Positions 25,423-32,452 of a stretch of 32,452 nucleotides of DNA are shown here, one piece after another. The notes beneath the pieces were generated by a model that saw only the letters and a list, made by a program, of their open reading frames with translations, was not told the origin of the DNA and made no database searches. A program made the position numbers and the translations under genes. Origin of the DNA: Desulfobacteraceae bacterium. GTDB lineage: Bacteria > Desulfobacterota > DSM-4660 > Desulfatiglandales > Desulfatiglandaceae. The stretch spans positions 1 through 32,452 of the forward strand of contig QZIK01000138.1 of the NCBI GenBank assembly GCA_003599015.1. The letters are read 5' to 3'. Position 1 is the stretch's first letter; every line of letters begins with the position of its first letter.

Positions 25423-26346
25423 TTAACTGAAAAGCGTAAGCCATAATATAAAGGTAATGCATGATAAAAGAGTATTAACCGAGATGGCTGCAGAAGCCAG
25501 TTCGATGGAACCGTGCATCTCGCTCCCCATTACATAGGTGATTGTGGCTGTTGGAGAGGCGAGGAGTATTATGCCCGGCAGAAATTCTGAGACTGAGATC
25601 CCCATCATCTTGTATGTCACAAGCCCCATTAGAGGACCGGCTATAAGTTTTAGAAAACCCGATAGAAGTGAAATGGACAGATACTCTTTTATAAGATCAA
25701 AGGTAAGAGAGGCGCCTATGACGAGGAGGGCCAGAGGCAGGGCCATTCCGCTTACGATGGCCAGGATTCTTTCGAATGCATTTGGCATGGGCAGGCCGGA
25801 AAGGGAGAAAAGAATGCCGCACAGAACAGCAACAATAACAGGGTTTCCGACCACCTTTCGCGCAAAAAAAAGTGGGTTGAACTCCCTGCTTGAGGAAGTT
25901 GAGAACCCTTGAAGGCTGACAACAGAAAGAATGTTCTGGAGCAGCATAAGAAATCCTCCCAGGATACTGGCCCTGGCAAGGCCCTCTTTTCCCAGGAAAT
26001 AAAAGCATACAGCAAATCCGATATATCCCAGGTTGCCGTGGAAAGAACTCTGCAGGAATGTCCCTCTGAGGGTCTGCGGTATCCTGAGCGCATAGATCAG
26101 AACAAGGGCCAGTCCAAAGGCCCCGAGCAGCGGGAGCAGAGTCCCTCCCACAAGCAGAGGGTTGAAATTGGAAAGAAAGGATGAGCCCGCGATCTCTCTG
26201 AAAATCATGGTTGGAATGGCCAGATAGTAGACCAACCGGTTTAGGGGGCTTAGGATATTAGGTGGGAGAAAGTTTTTCTTTTTTAAAAAAATCCCAAGCA
26301 TTATGATGGCAAAAATTGGGATAATTGTATTAACTACGTTCAACAA
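25423..26346 (-). CDS. AEC (auxin efflux carrier) family transporter
   Basis: A membrane protein of about 308 residues with roughly ten hydrophobic segments in two halves, as in the AEC/BASS-type families (malonate, malate and other organic-acid carriers in bacteria). Characteristic stretches are IIPIFAIIMLGIFLKK, LNRLVYYLAIPTMIF, HGNLGYIGFAV and LLASPTATITYVMGSEM. The start is uncertain. TM1 begins before the first ATG, so a non-ATG start is needed: TTG at 26346 (13 nt after GGAGG) or less likely ATT at 26355 (4 nt after it). The ribosome binding site lies inside the end of the preceding HgdB-like gene, so translation is probably coupled. The last gene of the radical SAM operon; it may export or import an acid linked to that pathway (inference). 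Confidence 0.82.
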   Translation of the reverse strand: MLNVVNTIIPIFAIIMLGIFLKKKNFLPPNILSPLNRLVYYLAIPTMIFREIAGSSFLSNFNPLLVGGTLLPLLGAFGLALVLIYALRIPQTLRGTFLQSSFHGNLGYIGFAVCFYFLGKEGLARASILGGFLMLLQNILSVVSLQGFSTSSSREFNPLFFARKVVGNPVIVAVLCGILFSLSGLPMPNAFERILAIVSGMALPLALLVIGASLTFDLIKEYLSISLLSGFLKLIAGPLMGLVTYKMMGISVSEFLPGIILLASPTATITYVMGSEMHGSIELASAAISVNTLLSCITFILWLTLFS

Positions 26347-26354
26347 GGCTAAAA

Positions 26355-27341
26355 TTATTCCTCCTTTCTGGTTCGGAGCATTTCTATGAAGGTCTCCAGG
26401 CGCAAAGAAATGCGGCTGTCCAAAGGCCCCGGCTTGTCTCCTTCCAGTGTAAGAACCGGGATCGGCAGCCTTTCTCTGATAAGGATATCGTATAGCTGGC
26501 GGTAGCAAAATGTCTGGGTGTAATGGATCAGTCCGTCAAGGGACCTTTCCTCTATGGCATGAGTTATGTCTTTGATCCTTCCCTCTACAGAGTAAGGATA
26601 GGTGTAGGCAAGGTACTGATCAACCATATCCCCTCGGCTGCATGGCATACTGAACTGTCTCTGCACCTCGTTGAAGACCACCCTTGCCCCCATGGATTCA
26701 ACCTTTTCGTAAAGCCCTGAAAAAATAGGTGGAACCCCAAGATAACCAAGGCGGATCTCTTCCGTCATGGGGATTCTCTTTCTGGCCAGTTCCAGGAACT
26801 CATCCAGTTCTTTCTCAAACCCGTCAGGATCTCCTCCGAAGTCAGAACTCCTCACCAGAAAAAAATGATTTTCTCCTCCTGTAACGATGTTGTCCCTATA
26901 AGTAAGGTAATCAATAAGGGAGAGTTTTTCCCTTATGCTTTCCAGCCTGGATCTTATCCTGTAAATTTCATTCCATGAGGCGGAAAGTATCAGCCTGAGG
27001 TTTTCCATCTCTTTTTCGAGATCTGCCCGTCTCCTGCTCAAAGGGTATGAGAAATGGATCACATCAATACCCCTGGAATCAAGCACCTCTCCAAGGGCAA
27101 TTGTATTGCTGCAATCTCCGCCGGTAACGGCGATGATTTTATTTATTTCCTGTTCAAAGACTGCAGAATAGATCCCCTTTATCCATGAACAAACTCCATG
27201 GGAAAATCCCTGTGCCTCCGCTGAGGATACTAGTCTTGAAGGGCTTTCTGAGGTTATAAATATATTATTCAGGTCAACGGGAATAAGCCCTGCTGCAAGA
27301 ATGATTTCAACGGGAACAGTTGCCGTTAAACCCAACCGCAT
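26355..27341 (-). CDS. 2-hydroxyacyl-CoA dehydratase D-component (HgdB/FldB)-like Fe-S protein
   Basis: A 328-residue protein of the 2-hydroxyglutaryl-CoA dehydratase subunit D fold. Visible family elements are VPVEIILAAGLIPVDLNN, C51 in FSHGVCSW, C77 in GGDCSN, the central RLGYLGVPP, and C279 in YTQTFCYRQLYDIL followed by LPIPVLTLEGDKPG. C51, C77 and C279 fit the three cysteine ligands of the dehydratase [4Fe-4S] cluster. True dehydratases are heterodimers activated by an ATP-dependent archerase (HgdC); neither a second subunit nor an activator is in the window. It may instead belong to the poorly understood single-subunit relatives or act in another reductive reaction. It overlaps the metallophosphatase gene by 16 nt; AGGA lies 5 nt before the ATG. 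Confidence 0.8.
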   Translation of the reverse strand: MRLGLTATVPVEIILAAGLIPVDLNNIFITSESPSRLVSSAEAQGFSHGVCSWIKGIYSAVFEQEINKIIAVTGGDCSNTIALGEVLDSRGIDVIHFSYPLSRRRADLEKEMENLRLILSASWNEIYRIRSRLESIREKLSLIDYLTYRDNIVTGGENHFFLVRSSDFGGDPDGFEKELDEFLELARKRIPMTEEIRLGYLGVPPIFSGLYEKVESMGARVVFNEVQRQFSMPCSRGDMVDQYLAYTYPYSVEGRIKDITHAIEERSLDGLIHYTQTFCYRQLYDILIRERLPIPVLTLEGDKPGPLDSRISLRLETFIEMLRTRKEE

Positions 27342-27988
27342 TGCGTCCTACCTACAGAGTGGAATCTCTCAGCCGGAAGCTCAAGACAAGTCAGCATATT
27401 GCCGTAAACAGCACCGGTATCAATTCCCACCTTATTATCCATAATTAAAGGCTCCTTGAAGGGAGTGTGACCGAATACAACCTTTTTTCCAAAGTCGCAG
27501 GAGCTTGAGATAAAAGGTTCCCTTATCCAAATCATATCCGCAAGGCTCTGCTCTTCCAATGGCACACCGGGCATAAATCCTGCGTGGACCACAAGATGGG
27601 TCCCTATGTCTATGAACGGTTTCAATGAGTTGAAAAATTTGAGATGTGAGTTCGGAAAAAGCGGAGCATGGGGGCTTTCCCTTTTTAGGCGGTAGCTCCT
27701 GATGGTGCTTCCGCCTCCGTTGTAAAAAAAAAGCTCAGGGTCCTTTCCGGACAAATAATCAAGAAGCATTATCTCATGATTTCCCGCAACACATTCGACA
27801 GATTGAGAAAGGCTAGTTTGGCGGACTATGTATTCAACAACCCCAAAGGAATCATAGCCGCGATCAATGTAGTCGCCAACATATATAAGCCTATCCGATG
27901 AAGTGTCCCATCCGATCTTTTCCATGAGCCTTTCAAGCATATCGAGGCAGCCATGCACGTCTCCGATTATAAATGTCCTGCGGCCCAT
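27326..27988 (-). CDS. Metallophosphoesterase (PrpE/ApaH-like Ser/Thr phosphatase)
   Basis: A 220-residue calcineurin-like phosphoesterase. All metal-site motifs are present: GDVHGC at 9-14, GDYIDRG near 39-45, GNHE near 70, VVHAGF near 133 and VFGHTPF near 170. Size and motifs match bacterial protein phosphatases (PrpA/PrpE type) and symmetrical diadenosine tetraphosphatases; sequence alone does not decide between them. The ATG at 27988 is preferred to a TTG at 27994 that overlaps the upstream stop. Neither has a good ribosome binding site, so translation is likely coupled to the radical SAM gene. The 3' end overlaps the HgdB-like gene. Confidence 0.86.
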   Translation of the reverse strand: MGRRTFIIGDVHGCLDMLERLMEKIGWDTSSDRLIYVGDYIDRGYDSFGVVEYIVRQTSLSQSVECVAGNHEIMLLDYLSGKDPELFFYNGGGSTIRSYRLKRESPHAPLFPNSHLKFFNSLKPFIDIGTHLVVHAGFMPGVPLEEQSLADMIWIREPFISSSCDFGKKVVFGHTPFKEPLIMDNKVGIDTGAVYGNMLTCLELPAERFHSVGRTQCGWV

Positions 27989-27990
27989 AC

Positions 27991-28926
27991 TCAAAGACTG
28001 AAGATGATCCGAGGCCTATCCCTCCGGTCCAACCGGGTAAGGCCTGCATTCATTGCCGCATCCACCGCTTCCCGATATTCCCCGGCATTGAGTCTGCGTC
28101 CCAGGAGCCTGTCTCCGACTGCTGAACCGCACGGCCGGTATTGGTCCATCAAGTTCACATAAGTTGACCTTGAGATCCTGGAAGAAATGAACTCCATTAT
28201 CTGAGCGGTCCCTGCTATACCCTCAGGCATAACCAGATGTCTTACGAGGAGACCCCTTCTTGCAATCCCTTCCTCATCAAGCAAAAGATCGCCAACCTGG
28301 CTGTGCATCTCTTCTATTGCCCGGCAGGCATACTCTCTGTAGTCAAAAGCCTTGCAATATCTTTCCGACCAGGTCTTTTCCCAAAATTTGAAATCCGGCA
28401 TGTATATATCAAAGACCCCTTCAAGGAGCCTTATGGTCTCAAACCTTTCGTAACCTCCGCAGTTATATACCAGAGGCACCTTGAGTCCCAGGGGAATTGC
28501 CCGGACGAGGGCCTCCAGGATCTGGGGAACAACATGCGTCGGCGTTACAAAATTAATGTTGTGACAACCTCTTTCCTGAAGCTCCAGCATTATGGCGGCC
28601 ATCTGAGTGGGCTCAATCTCTATCCCTTCATTGAGATGGCTTATTTCAAAGTTCTGGCAAAAACTGCACAAAAGATTACATGAGCTTATAAAGATGGTCC
28701 CGGAACCGAATTTCCCCACCAGAGGGGATTCCTCGCCAAAGTGTGCATTGTAACTGGCAACCTTTGCCTTTCTGCCGGTTCTGCAAAACCCTTTTTCTTC
28801 GCTGAGTCTGTTTACGCCGCAACTTCTGGGGCAGAGCTTGCAGGTGCCAAGGGAACCTACGGCCATTTCGACCCTATCATTCAAGATTCCTTCTCTATAA
28901 AGCTTCAGGTATGACGCTTCAGGCAC
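27991..28926 (-). CDS. Radical SAM protein of the PflA-like (PflX) group
   Basis: A protein of 311 residues. The start GTG at 28926 lies 9 nt after CGGAG; an in-frame TTG at 28935 abuts that site and is unlikely. An N-terminal cysteine cluster (C29, C32, C36, C48 in CKLCPRSCG ... GFC) precedes the radical SAM site CNLLCSFC (C83, C87, C90), both features of the pyruvate formate-lyase activase-like PflX/AmmeMemoRadiSam-type family. Other conserved stretches are NINFVTPTHVVPQI, VYNCGGY, YMPDFKFW and LVRHLVMPEG. The target is unknown; no glycyl radical enzyme gene lies nearby. It heads an operon with the metallophosphatase, HgdB-like protein and AEC carrier. A terminator ends just upstream, so it needs its own promoter or read-through. 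Confidence 0.88.
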   Translation of the reverse strand: MPEASYLKLYREGILNDRVEMAVGSLGTCKLCPRSCGVNRLSEEKGFCRTGRKAKVASYNAHFGEESPLVGKFGSGTIFISSCNLLCSFCQNFEISHLNEGIEIEPTQMAAIMLELQERGCHNINFVTPTHVVPQILEALVRAIPLGLKVPLVYNCGGYERFETIRLLEGVFDIYMPDFKFWEKTWSERYCKAFDYREYACRAIEEMHSQVGDLLLDEEGIARRGLLVRHLVMPEGIAGTAQIMEFISSRISRSTYVNLMDQYRPCGSAVGDRLLGRRLNAGEYREAVDAAMNAGLTRLDRRDRPRIIFSL

Positions 28927-28940
28927 GGGCAGCAACTCCG

Positions 28941-28978
28941 AAAAAATTCCCCCGCCAGGGTCAATGCCCTGTCAGGGG
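28941..28978 (-). terminator. Rho-independent terminator of the Bax-inhibitor-1 gene
   Basis: Read on the minus strand, CCCC at 28978-28975 and CAGGG at 28971-28967 pair with CCCTG at 28960-28956 and GGGGG at 28953-28949. The loop is 6 nt and there is an internal loop. Six T residues follow (plus A-run 28941-28946). The T-run ends about 15 nt before the radical SAM start, next to its ribosome binding site. Confidence 0.78.
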
Positions 28979-29014
28979 ACGGATCAATGCAGGAGGCCGA
29001 TCAGATGATTACGT

Positions 29015-29719
29015 TCATTCTCGACTCTGGCCGAAGATTCTAAGGAGCATCAGGAAAAGGTTTATGAAGTCGAGGTAAAGGGAAAGAGCCCCCAGAATAG
29101 CCCCCTTTCTAATGACCGCCGCATCCAGCCCCGCAGGCTGGGTAAGCGCCATATTCTTAAGCTTCTGAGTGTCATAGGCAGTAAGACCTACGAAAACAAA
29201 CACTCCTATGTAGCTTATTATGGCATTCATGGCGCTGCTTTGAAAAAAGATGTTGACCACGGACGCAATTATTATCCCGATAAGGCCCATTGTTAGAAAG
29301 CCACCAAATGAGGTCAAATCCCTCTTGGTGGTCCAACCATAGATGCTGCATGCAACAAAAGTCCCGGAGCACACAAAAAAGGTGCTTGCTATGGAAGTAC
29401 TTGTATAGGCGAGGAATATGAAAGAAAGGGTAATCCCGTTAAGGCCGGCATAAATGACAAAAAGCGAAGTGGCTGTTCCGGCGCTCATCCGATTGACCTT
29501 TCCGCTTATTGCGAATACAAGTCCAAGCTCCGCCAGGATAAGGATAAAGAAAAGAATCGGATTACCAAATACCATGCGCATAGCAGCCTCGCTCTGCGAC
29601 ACATAAAAGGCTACAAATCCTGTAAGAGCAAGGCCTATAGCCATCCAGTTATATACGCTTCTGACAAAATCATTGACCAGGACTTCTGATCTCGGTCTCG
29701 CAATACTCTGTGGTGCCAT
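29015..29719 (-). CDS. Bax inhibitor-1/YccA-family membrane protein
   Basis: A 234-residue protein with about seven hydrophobic helices typical of the BI-1/UPF0005 (TMBIM) family. The N-terminal FVRSVYNWMAIGLALTG and the conserved C-terminal TAYDTQKLK and GALSLYLDFINLFLMLLRIFG are diagnostic. Bacterial members such as YbhL/YetJ are proton- or calcium-leak channels or interact with FtsH; the role here is not defined by context. The ATG at 29719 is chosen for GGGAGG at 8-nt spacing. An upstream in-frame ATG at 29788 would fall inside the predicted promoter. It has its own promoter and terminator, so it is probably monocistronic. Confidence 0.9.
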   Translation of the reverse strand: MAPQSIARPRSEVLVNDFVRSVYNWMAIGLALTGFVAFYVSQSEAAMRMVFGNPILFFILILAELGLVFAISGKVNRMSAGTATSLFVIYAGLNGITLSFIFLAYTSTSIASTFFVCSGTFVACSIYGWTTKRDLTSFGGFLTMGLIGIIIASVVNIFFQSSAMNAIISYIGVFVFVGLTAYDTQKLKNMALTQPAGLDAAVIRKGAILGALSLYLDFINLFLMLLRIFGQSRE

Positions 29720-29776
29720 GTTATCTGCCTCCCAAAACTTAGGTTGATGCCTTGGATAGAATCCTTGCTTTTCAAA

Positions 29777-29804
29777 AGTATAAACCATCCTATGAAAAGT
29801 TCAA
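29777..29804 (-). promoter_or_regulatory. Putative sigma-70 promoter of the Bax-inhibitor-1 gene
   Basis: On the minus strand TTGAAC (plus 29799-29804), 16 bp, TATACT (plus 29777-29782). The leader before the ATG at 29719 would be about 50 nt. Confidence 0.65.
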
Positions 29805-29841
29805 GGAAATCCGGCAGACATGTTTTGGAATAGGATTTGGG

Positions 29842-29869
29842 TTGCACTTTTATGCAAAACAGCTATCAT
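29842..29869 (+). promoter_or_regulatory. Possible promoter giving a (near-)leaderless PFK-2/FBPase-2 transcript
   Basis: TTGCAC (29842-29847), 16 bp, TATCAT (29864-29869). The predicted start of transcription falls at or next to the ATG at 29877. No ribosome binding site precedes that ATG. Confidence 0.35.
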
Positions 29870-29876
29870 CGCGGCC

Positions 29877-31088
29877 ATGCAGTCGAAGAAGCTTTACATA
29901 GTCATGGTGGGACTACCGGCCAGAGGCAAATCAACCATAGCCAGCAGACTGAGGGACAGTTTGATCCGGGATTCCATACTCTCAAAGGTATTCAATAACG
30001 GTCAATTAAGAAGAAGGCTCACCGGAATTGAGACCTCCCAGGCCGCATTTTATGCCCCTGAAAACCGTGAAGGCGTTGCGATAAGGGAAAAGATCGCACT
30101 TATGAATATGGAGAAGGCCAGGGATTTTCTTGCGGGCAGGGGGCAGGTCGCTATCTTGGACGCCACAAACGTGAGCATTAAGAGAAGGGAAAAAATAAGC
30201 TCCTTTCTTTCCGACCACCAGCTCCTTTTCATAGAATGCATAAACGAGGACAAAGAAATCCTCGAGGCCAACATAGCCAGAAAGATATGTCTCCCTGAGT
30301 TCAGCCACTTAAACAGAGATGAAGCCGTCCGGAGCTTCAATCAGCGGATTGATTTCTACAAGGCCATTTACCGGCCGGTAGAAAATGAGAAAAACTTCAT
30401 CAAACTGGATTCCCTCAATAGGCGCATTTTAGGAGAAAGCCTCGGCGATGATATACCCTTTTATGACCGCCTGAGGGATTTTCTGGTCACTGATGTGGTT
30501 AAAAACCTATTCCTGGTGAGACATGGAGAGACCTTTTTCAACCTCGAAAACAGGATTGGAGGAGACTCTCCACTTACTCAGAGAGGCATTGAGCAGGCTA
30601 GATCTCTTGCCCGCCACTTCAGGAAAAAGTCCATTCCGGTGATTTTTACAAGCAAAAAACTAAGAACCATTGAGACGGCAGAGCCTATAAAGGAACTTCA
30701 GAAAAACTGTACCATAATATCTCTGGAGGAATTCAACGAAATAAACAGCGGCATCTGCGAATGCATGAGCTACGAAGAAATCCGCAACTACATGCCCGAG
30801 GTCCATTCACAGCGACAAAAGGACAAGTATTACTATGTCTACCCCGGAGGCGAAGGATACGCAACAATGAAGGAGCGGATTGACAGGGGAATAAAAAAGG
30901 CCCTTTACCTCAGCGGGGTATCACAGAACATAATGATCATTGGGCACAGGGCCGTCAACCGCATGATCCTTGCCCATTTCCTTTATCGAAGAACGGAAGA
31001 TGTGCCTTACACATACATACCCCAGGACAAATTCTACCATATTGTCGCCACCCAAAACAAAAAACTCTTCGAGCTCAGGAGATTCTGA
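29877..31088 (+). CDS. Bifunctional 6-phosphofructo-2-kinase/fructose-2,6-bisphosphatase-like protein
   Basis: A 403-residue protein with the eukaryotic PFKFB architecture. The kinase half has the P-loop GLPARGKST at 12-20, FNNGQLRR and ILDATNVSIKRRE. The C-terminal histidine-phosphatase half has LVRHGE with H216 as phosphate acceptor, NRIGGDSPLT, SKKLRTIETAE, FNEINSGICECMSYEEI (E288), DKYYYVYPGGEGY and IGHRAV with H357. The order and spacing follow the animal enzymes, which make and break fructose-2,6-bisphosphate; substrate specificity in bacteria is unproven. The frame opens earlier with an ATG at 29820 (AAGGA 12 nt upstream), adding 19 residues of no family likeness, so 29877 is preferred. 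It is divergent from the Bax-inhibitor-1 gene and converges on the DUF4340 gene with one base between stop codons. Confidence 0.87.
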   Translation: MQSKKLYIVMVGLPARGKSTIASRLRDSLIRDSILSKVFNNGQLRRRLTGIETSQAAFYAPENREGVAIREKIALMNMEKARDFLAGRGQVAILDATNVSIKRREKISSFLSDHQLLFIECINEDKEILEANIARKICLPEFSHLNRDEAVRSFNQRIDFYKAIYRPVENEKNFIKLDSLNRRILGESLGDDIPFYDRLRDFLVTDVVKNLFLVRHGETFFNLENRIGGDSPLTQRGIEQARSLARHFRKKSIPVIFTSKKLRTIETAEPIKELQKNCTIISLEEFNEINSGICECMSYEEIRNYMPEVHSQRQKDKYYYVYPGGEGYATMKERIDRGIKKALYLSGVSQNIMIIGHRAVNRMILAHFLYRRTEDVPYTYIPQDKFYHIVATQNKKLFELRRF

Positions 31089-31089
31089 T

Positions 31090-32202
31090 CTAGCGCTTTT
31101 TATCCTCCTTTTCAAAGAGGCGTTCCAGATCTGTTACAAAGGCGGCATGCTGCCAGCCGGGAATGATATAGACCCATGAACCAAGGCGCCTGTTGAGATG
31201 CTGTGCTTCGCGAAGTCTTTCCTCAACGATCTTGGCCTGTTCACCTTCTCCCTTCTCCGTTTGAACTGCTTCCGGGCGAAATCCCACCTCTACTCTTATC
31301 CTGCACCTATCACTCTCACATGCACCGCCGGGATAAATCCTGTATATTAGACCGTCAAACAAATGATACTCCATGATCACCGATCCTTCGAAGCCTTCAG
31401 CCGGTCTGCCTGCATCATAGGGACCGGAGACGTCCGCAAGCATGAGGTTCGAAAGGGTATCGGAAAGGCGGTTAATCTTGGTGGCGCTTATTTTTTCATC
31501 CGCCCCGGGCACCTTAAGTTCAAAAGGCATTCCTTTCCCTGGTCTCGCGAGTGAGTATTTCAGATCCTTTCCGTCTGCCGCCAAACAAACTATTGACTCA
31601 ACATCTGCACCCTTAACCTTCAAAAGATCTCTTTGCAGCCATGCAAAAGGCTCTTCCGAAGGTCCCGATACCTGCCAGTCAACCAGGTAGACGACCGGTT
31701 CATGTTCCTTCATCAGATAACGTTCTCCGGTCTGCCCCCTTGAGGCGTCAACTTCTCTGTTTTTACCCAGATATAAAACTGAAACCATTTCCCCCTTGCT
31801 CTTTTCAAACTCAAGGCGGATGGCCTTTTCTTCGTCCGGGATATTCTTATCCCTGGGGTCCCTCAGACCAATGCGACCCATCACATCATCGGATACCGGA
31901 AATTCCCTTCCGACTTTGATCTCTCTCAGCCTGCGCATGAAATCGGAAATCATTGAAAAATCGGCGGGATAGTTCCAGCGCTCGAGCACAGACCATGATT
32001 CATCATCCCTTTTGAGTGTGGCCGAACCCTTCGGGCCTGTAATCCTTATAAGAGAAACCTCGTTGACCGGTAGTTCTTTCAGCAGGAATCCACCCATCTT
32101 CTTTTCCGGATGGGAAGGATCATCCATAGAAAAAAGCACCCATCCCCCGCCGGCAAGCAGGCAAAGGATGCCGAGCAAAATAAAAAAGGTCTTCGGTCTC
32201 AT
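31090..32202 (-). CDS. DUF4340-domain membrane-anchored protein
   Basis: A 370-residue protein with one N-terminal TM segment (residues 5-25, FFILLGILCLLAGGGWVLF). A long extracytoplasmic part of DUF4340 type follows: VNEVSLIRITGPKGSATLKRDDESW, SDDVMGRIGLRDP, VLYLGKNREVDASRGQTGERY, VYLVDWQV and LLKVKGADVESI. Family knowledge: DUF4340 genes regularly follow GldG-type genes at the end of ABC-2 exporter operons. Here too the start overlaps the GldG-like stop codon by 4 nt (ATGA), so translation is coupled. The function of the family is undefined. It converges on the PFK-2/FBPase-2 gene. Confidence 0.83.
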   Translation of the reverse strand: MRPKTFFILLGILCLLAGGGWVLFSMDDPSHPEKKMGGFLLKELPVNEVSLIRITGPKGSATLKRDDESWSVLERWNYPADFSMISDFMRRLREIKVGREFPVSDDVMGRIGLRDPRDKNIPDEEKAIRLEFEKSKGEMVSVLYLGKNREVDASRGQTGERYLMKEHEPVVYLVDWQVSGPSEEPFAWLQRDLLKVKGADVESIVCLAADGKDLKYSLARPGKGMPFELKVPGADEKISATKINRLSDTLSNLMLADVSGPYDAGRPAEGFEGSVIMEYHLFDGLIYRIYPGGACESDRCRIRVEVGFRPEAVQTEKGEGEQAKIVEERLREAQHLNRRLGSWVYIIPGWQHAAFVTDLERLFEKEDKKR

Positions 32203-32452
32203 TTTTTCCTCATCTTCCTCTGTCTGTAAATTCCAAAAGCCATACCGCCCAGAGATACCAGAAGAGGCATAAAAAATATATTCAGTGCCTTTAAGTTTGC
32301 TCCGAGAGCGTCAATGTCGGCTCTAAGATTCCGCCTGACTTCCTTGAGTTCACGGTTGATCCTTCGCCGCTCTTCTCTGAACCTGGCAAGTTCGGCCTCC
32401 TGTTCGGGGCTCAGGATCATCTTCTGAGAGGCATCCTTTTGCTGTTCAAGTT
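32199..32452 (-). CDS. GldG-type ABC-2 auxiliary protein, C-terminal end (partial)
   Basis: The frame is open to the window end, so only about the last 84 residues are present and the gene continues beyond it. The visible part is charged and helical (LSPEQEAELARFREERRRI, then LKEVRRNLRADIDALGANLK), followed by a terminal TM helix (LNIFFMPLLVSLGGMAFGIY) and a basic tail. This is the C-terminal signature of GldG/ABC-transporter auxiliary proteins, whose large N-terminal part lies in the periplasm. The ATG at 32420 is internal. Coupling to the DUF4340 gene supports the assignment. Confidence 0.75.
   Translation of the reverse strand, partial: LEQQKDASQKMILSPEQEAELARFREERRRINRELKEVRRNLRADIDALGANLKALNIFFMPLLVSLGGMAFGIYRQRKMRKK

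Noticed and set aside
32412-32420. ATG at 32420 as the start of a 73-residue gene
   Set aside because: The frame is open through the window end and the sequence is the C-terminus of a much longer GldG-type family, so this ATG is internal.

Overview
The window looks like chromosomal DNA of an anaerobic Gram-negative bacterium, most likely a deltaproteobacterial (Desulfobacterota-type) sulfate reducer or syntroph. The basis is the gene mix, not a marker gene: an ADP-forming acyl-CoA synthetase alpha subunit, an AMP-forming long-chain acyl-CoA ligase next to a molybdopterin enzyme, a 2-hydroxyacyl-CoA dehydratase-type Fe-S protein, a PflA-like radical SAM protein, a FecR/OmpA pair and CHASE2, TolB-TPR and GldG/DUF4340 proteins. 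No rRNA, tRNA, CRISPR array, insertion sequence or phage gene was seen. Genes are dense: no gene-free stretch exceeds about 250 bases, and the largest (25176-25422, between convergent genes) holds only weak hairpins.

Layout. 1-2475: 3' part of a large TolB-like/TPR protein, internally duplicated, with a clear terminator. 2479-3945: a solitary AAA ATPase of the DUF4143 type with its own putative promoter, operator-like inverted repeat and terminator. 4045-7551 (minus): a secreted PKD-repeat protein followed by a SAM methyltransferase. 7668-9862 (minus): a membrane sensor/HAMP protein without output domain, translationally coupled to the K+ transporter TrkH. 9995-14995 (plus): a promoter, then an acyl-CoA synthetase (NDP-forming) alpha subunit and two related membrane-anchored GTPases in a tight operon.

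15075-19889: a signalling island. A strong promoter drives FecR and an OmpA lipoprotein. Converging on them is a minus-strand operon of STAS anti-anti-sigma factor, metallo-beta-lactamase-fold hydrolase and CHASE2-SpoIIE phosphatase. The phosphatase and STAS protein form half of a partner-switching circuit; the anti-sigma kinase is not in the window. 20093-24182 (minus): acyl-CoA ligase and molybdopterin oxidoreductase. 24290-25175 (plus): a secreted protein of unknown function behind a near-consensus promoter.

25423-28926 (minus): a packed operon of radical SAM protein, metallophosphatase, HgdB-like Fe-S protein and AEC transporter. Upstream of it are a Bax-inhibitor-1 family membrane protein with its own promoter and terminator, and a divergent eukaryote-like bifunctional 6-phosphofructo-2-kinase/fructose-2,6-bisphosphatase. 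31090-32452 (minus): DUF4340 protein and the C-terminus of a GldG-type protein, the auxiliary part of an ABC-2 exporter whose remaining genes lie beyond the window.

The strongest candidates for undescribed biology are the paired GTPases with a variant G3 motif behind an orphan ACD alpha subunit, the CHASE2-SpoIIE/STAS/MBL island facing FecR/OmpA, the radical SAM/phosphatase/HgdB-like/AEC operon, and the sensor-only protein coupled to TrkH.
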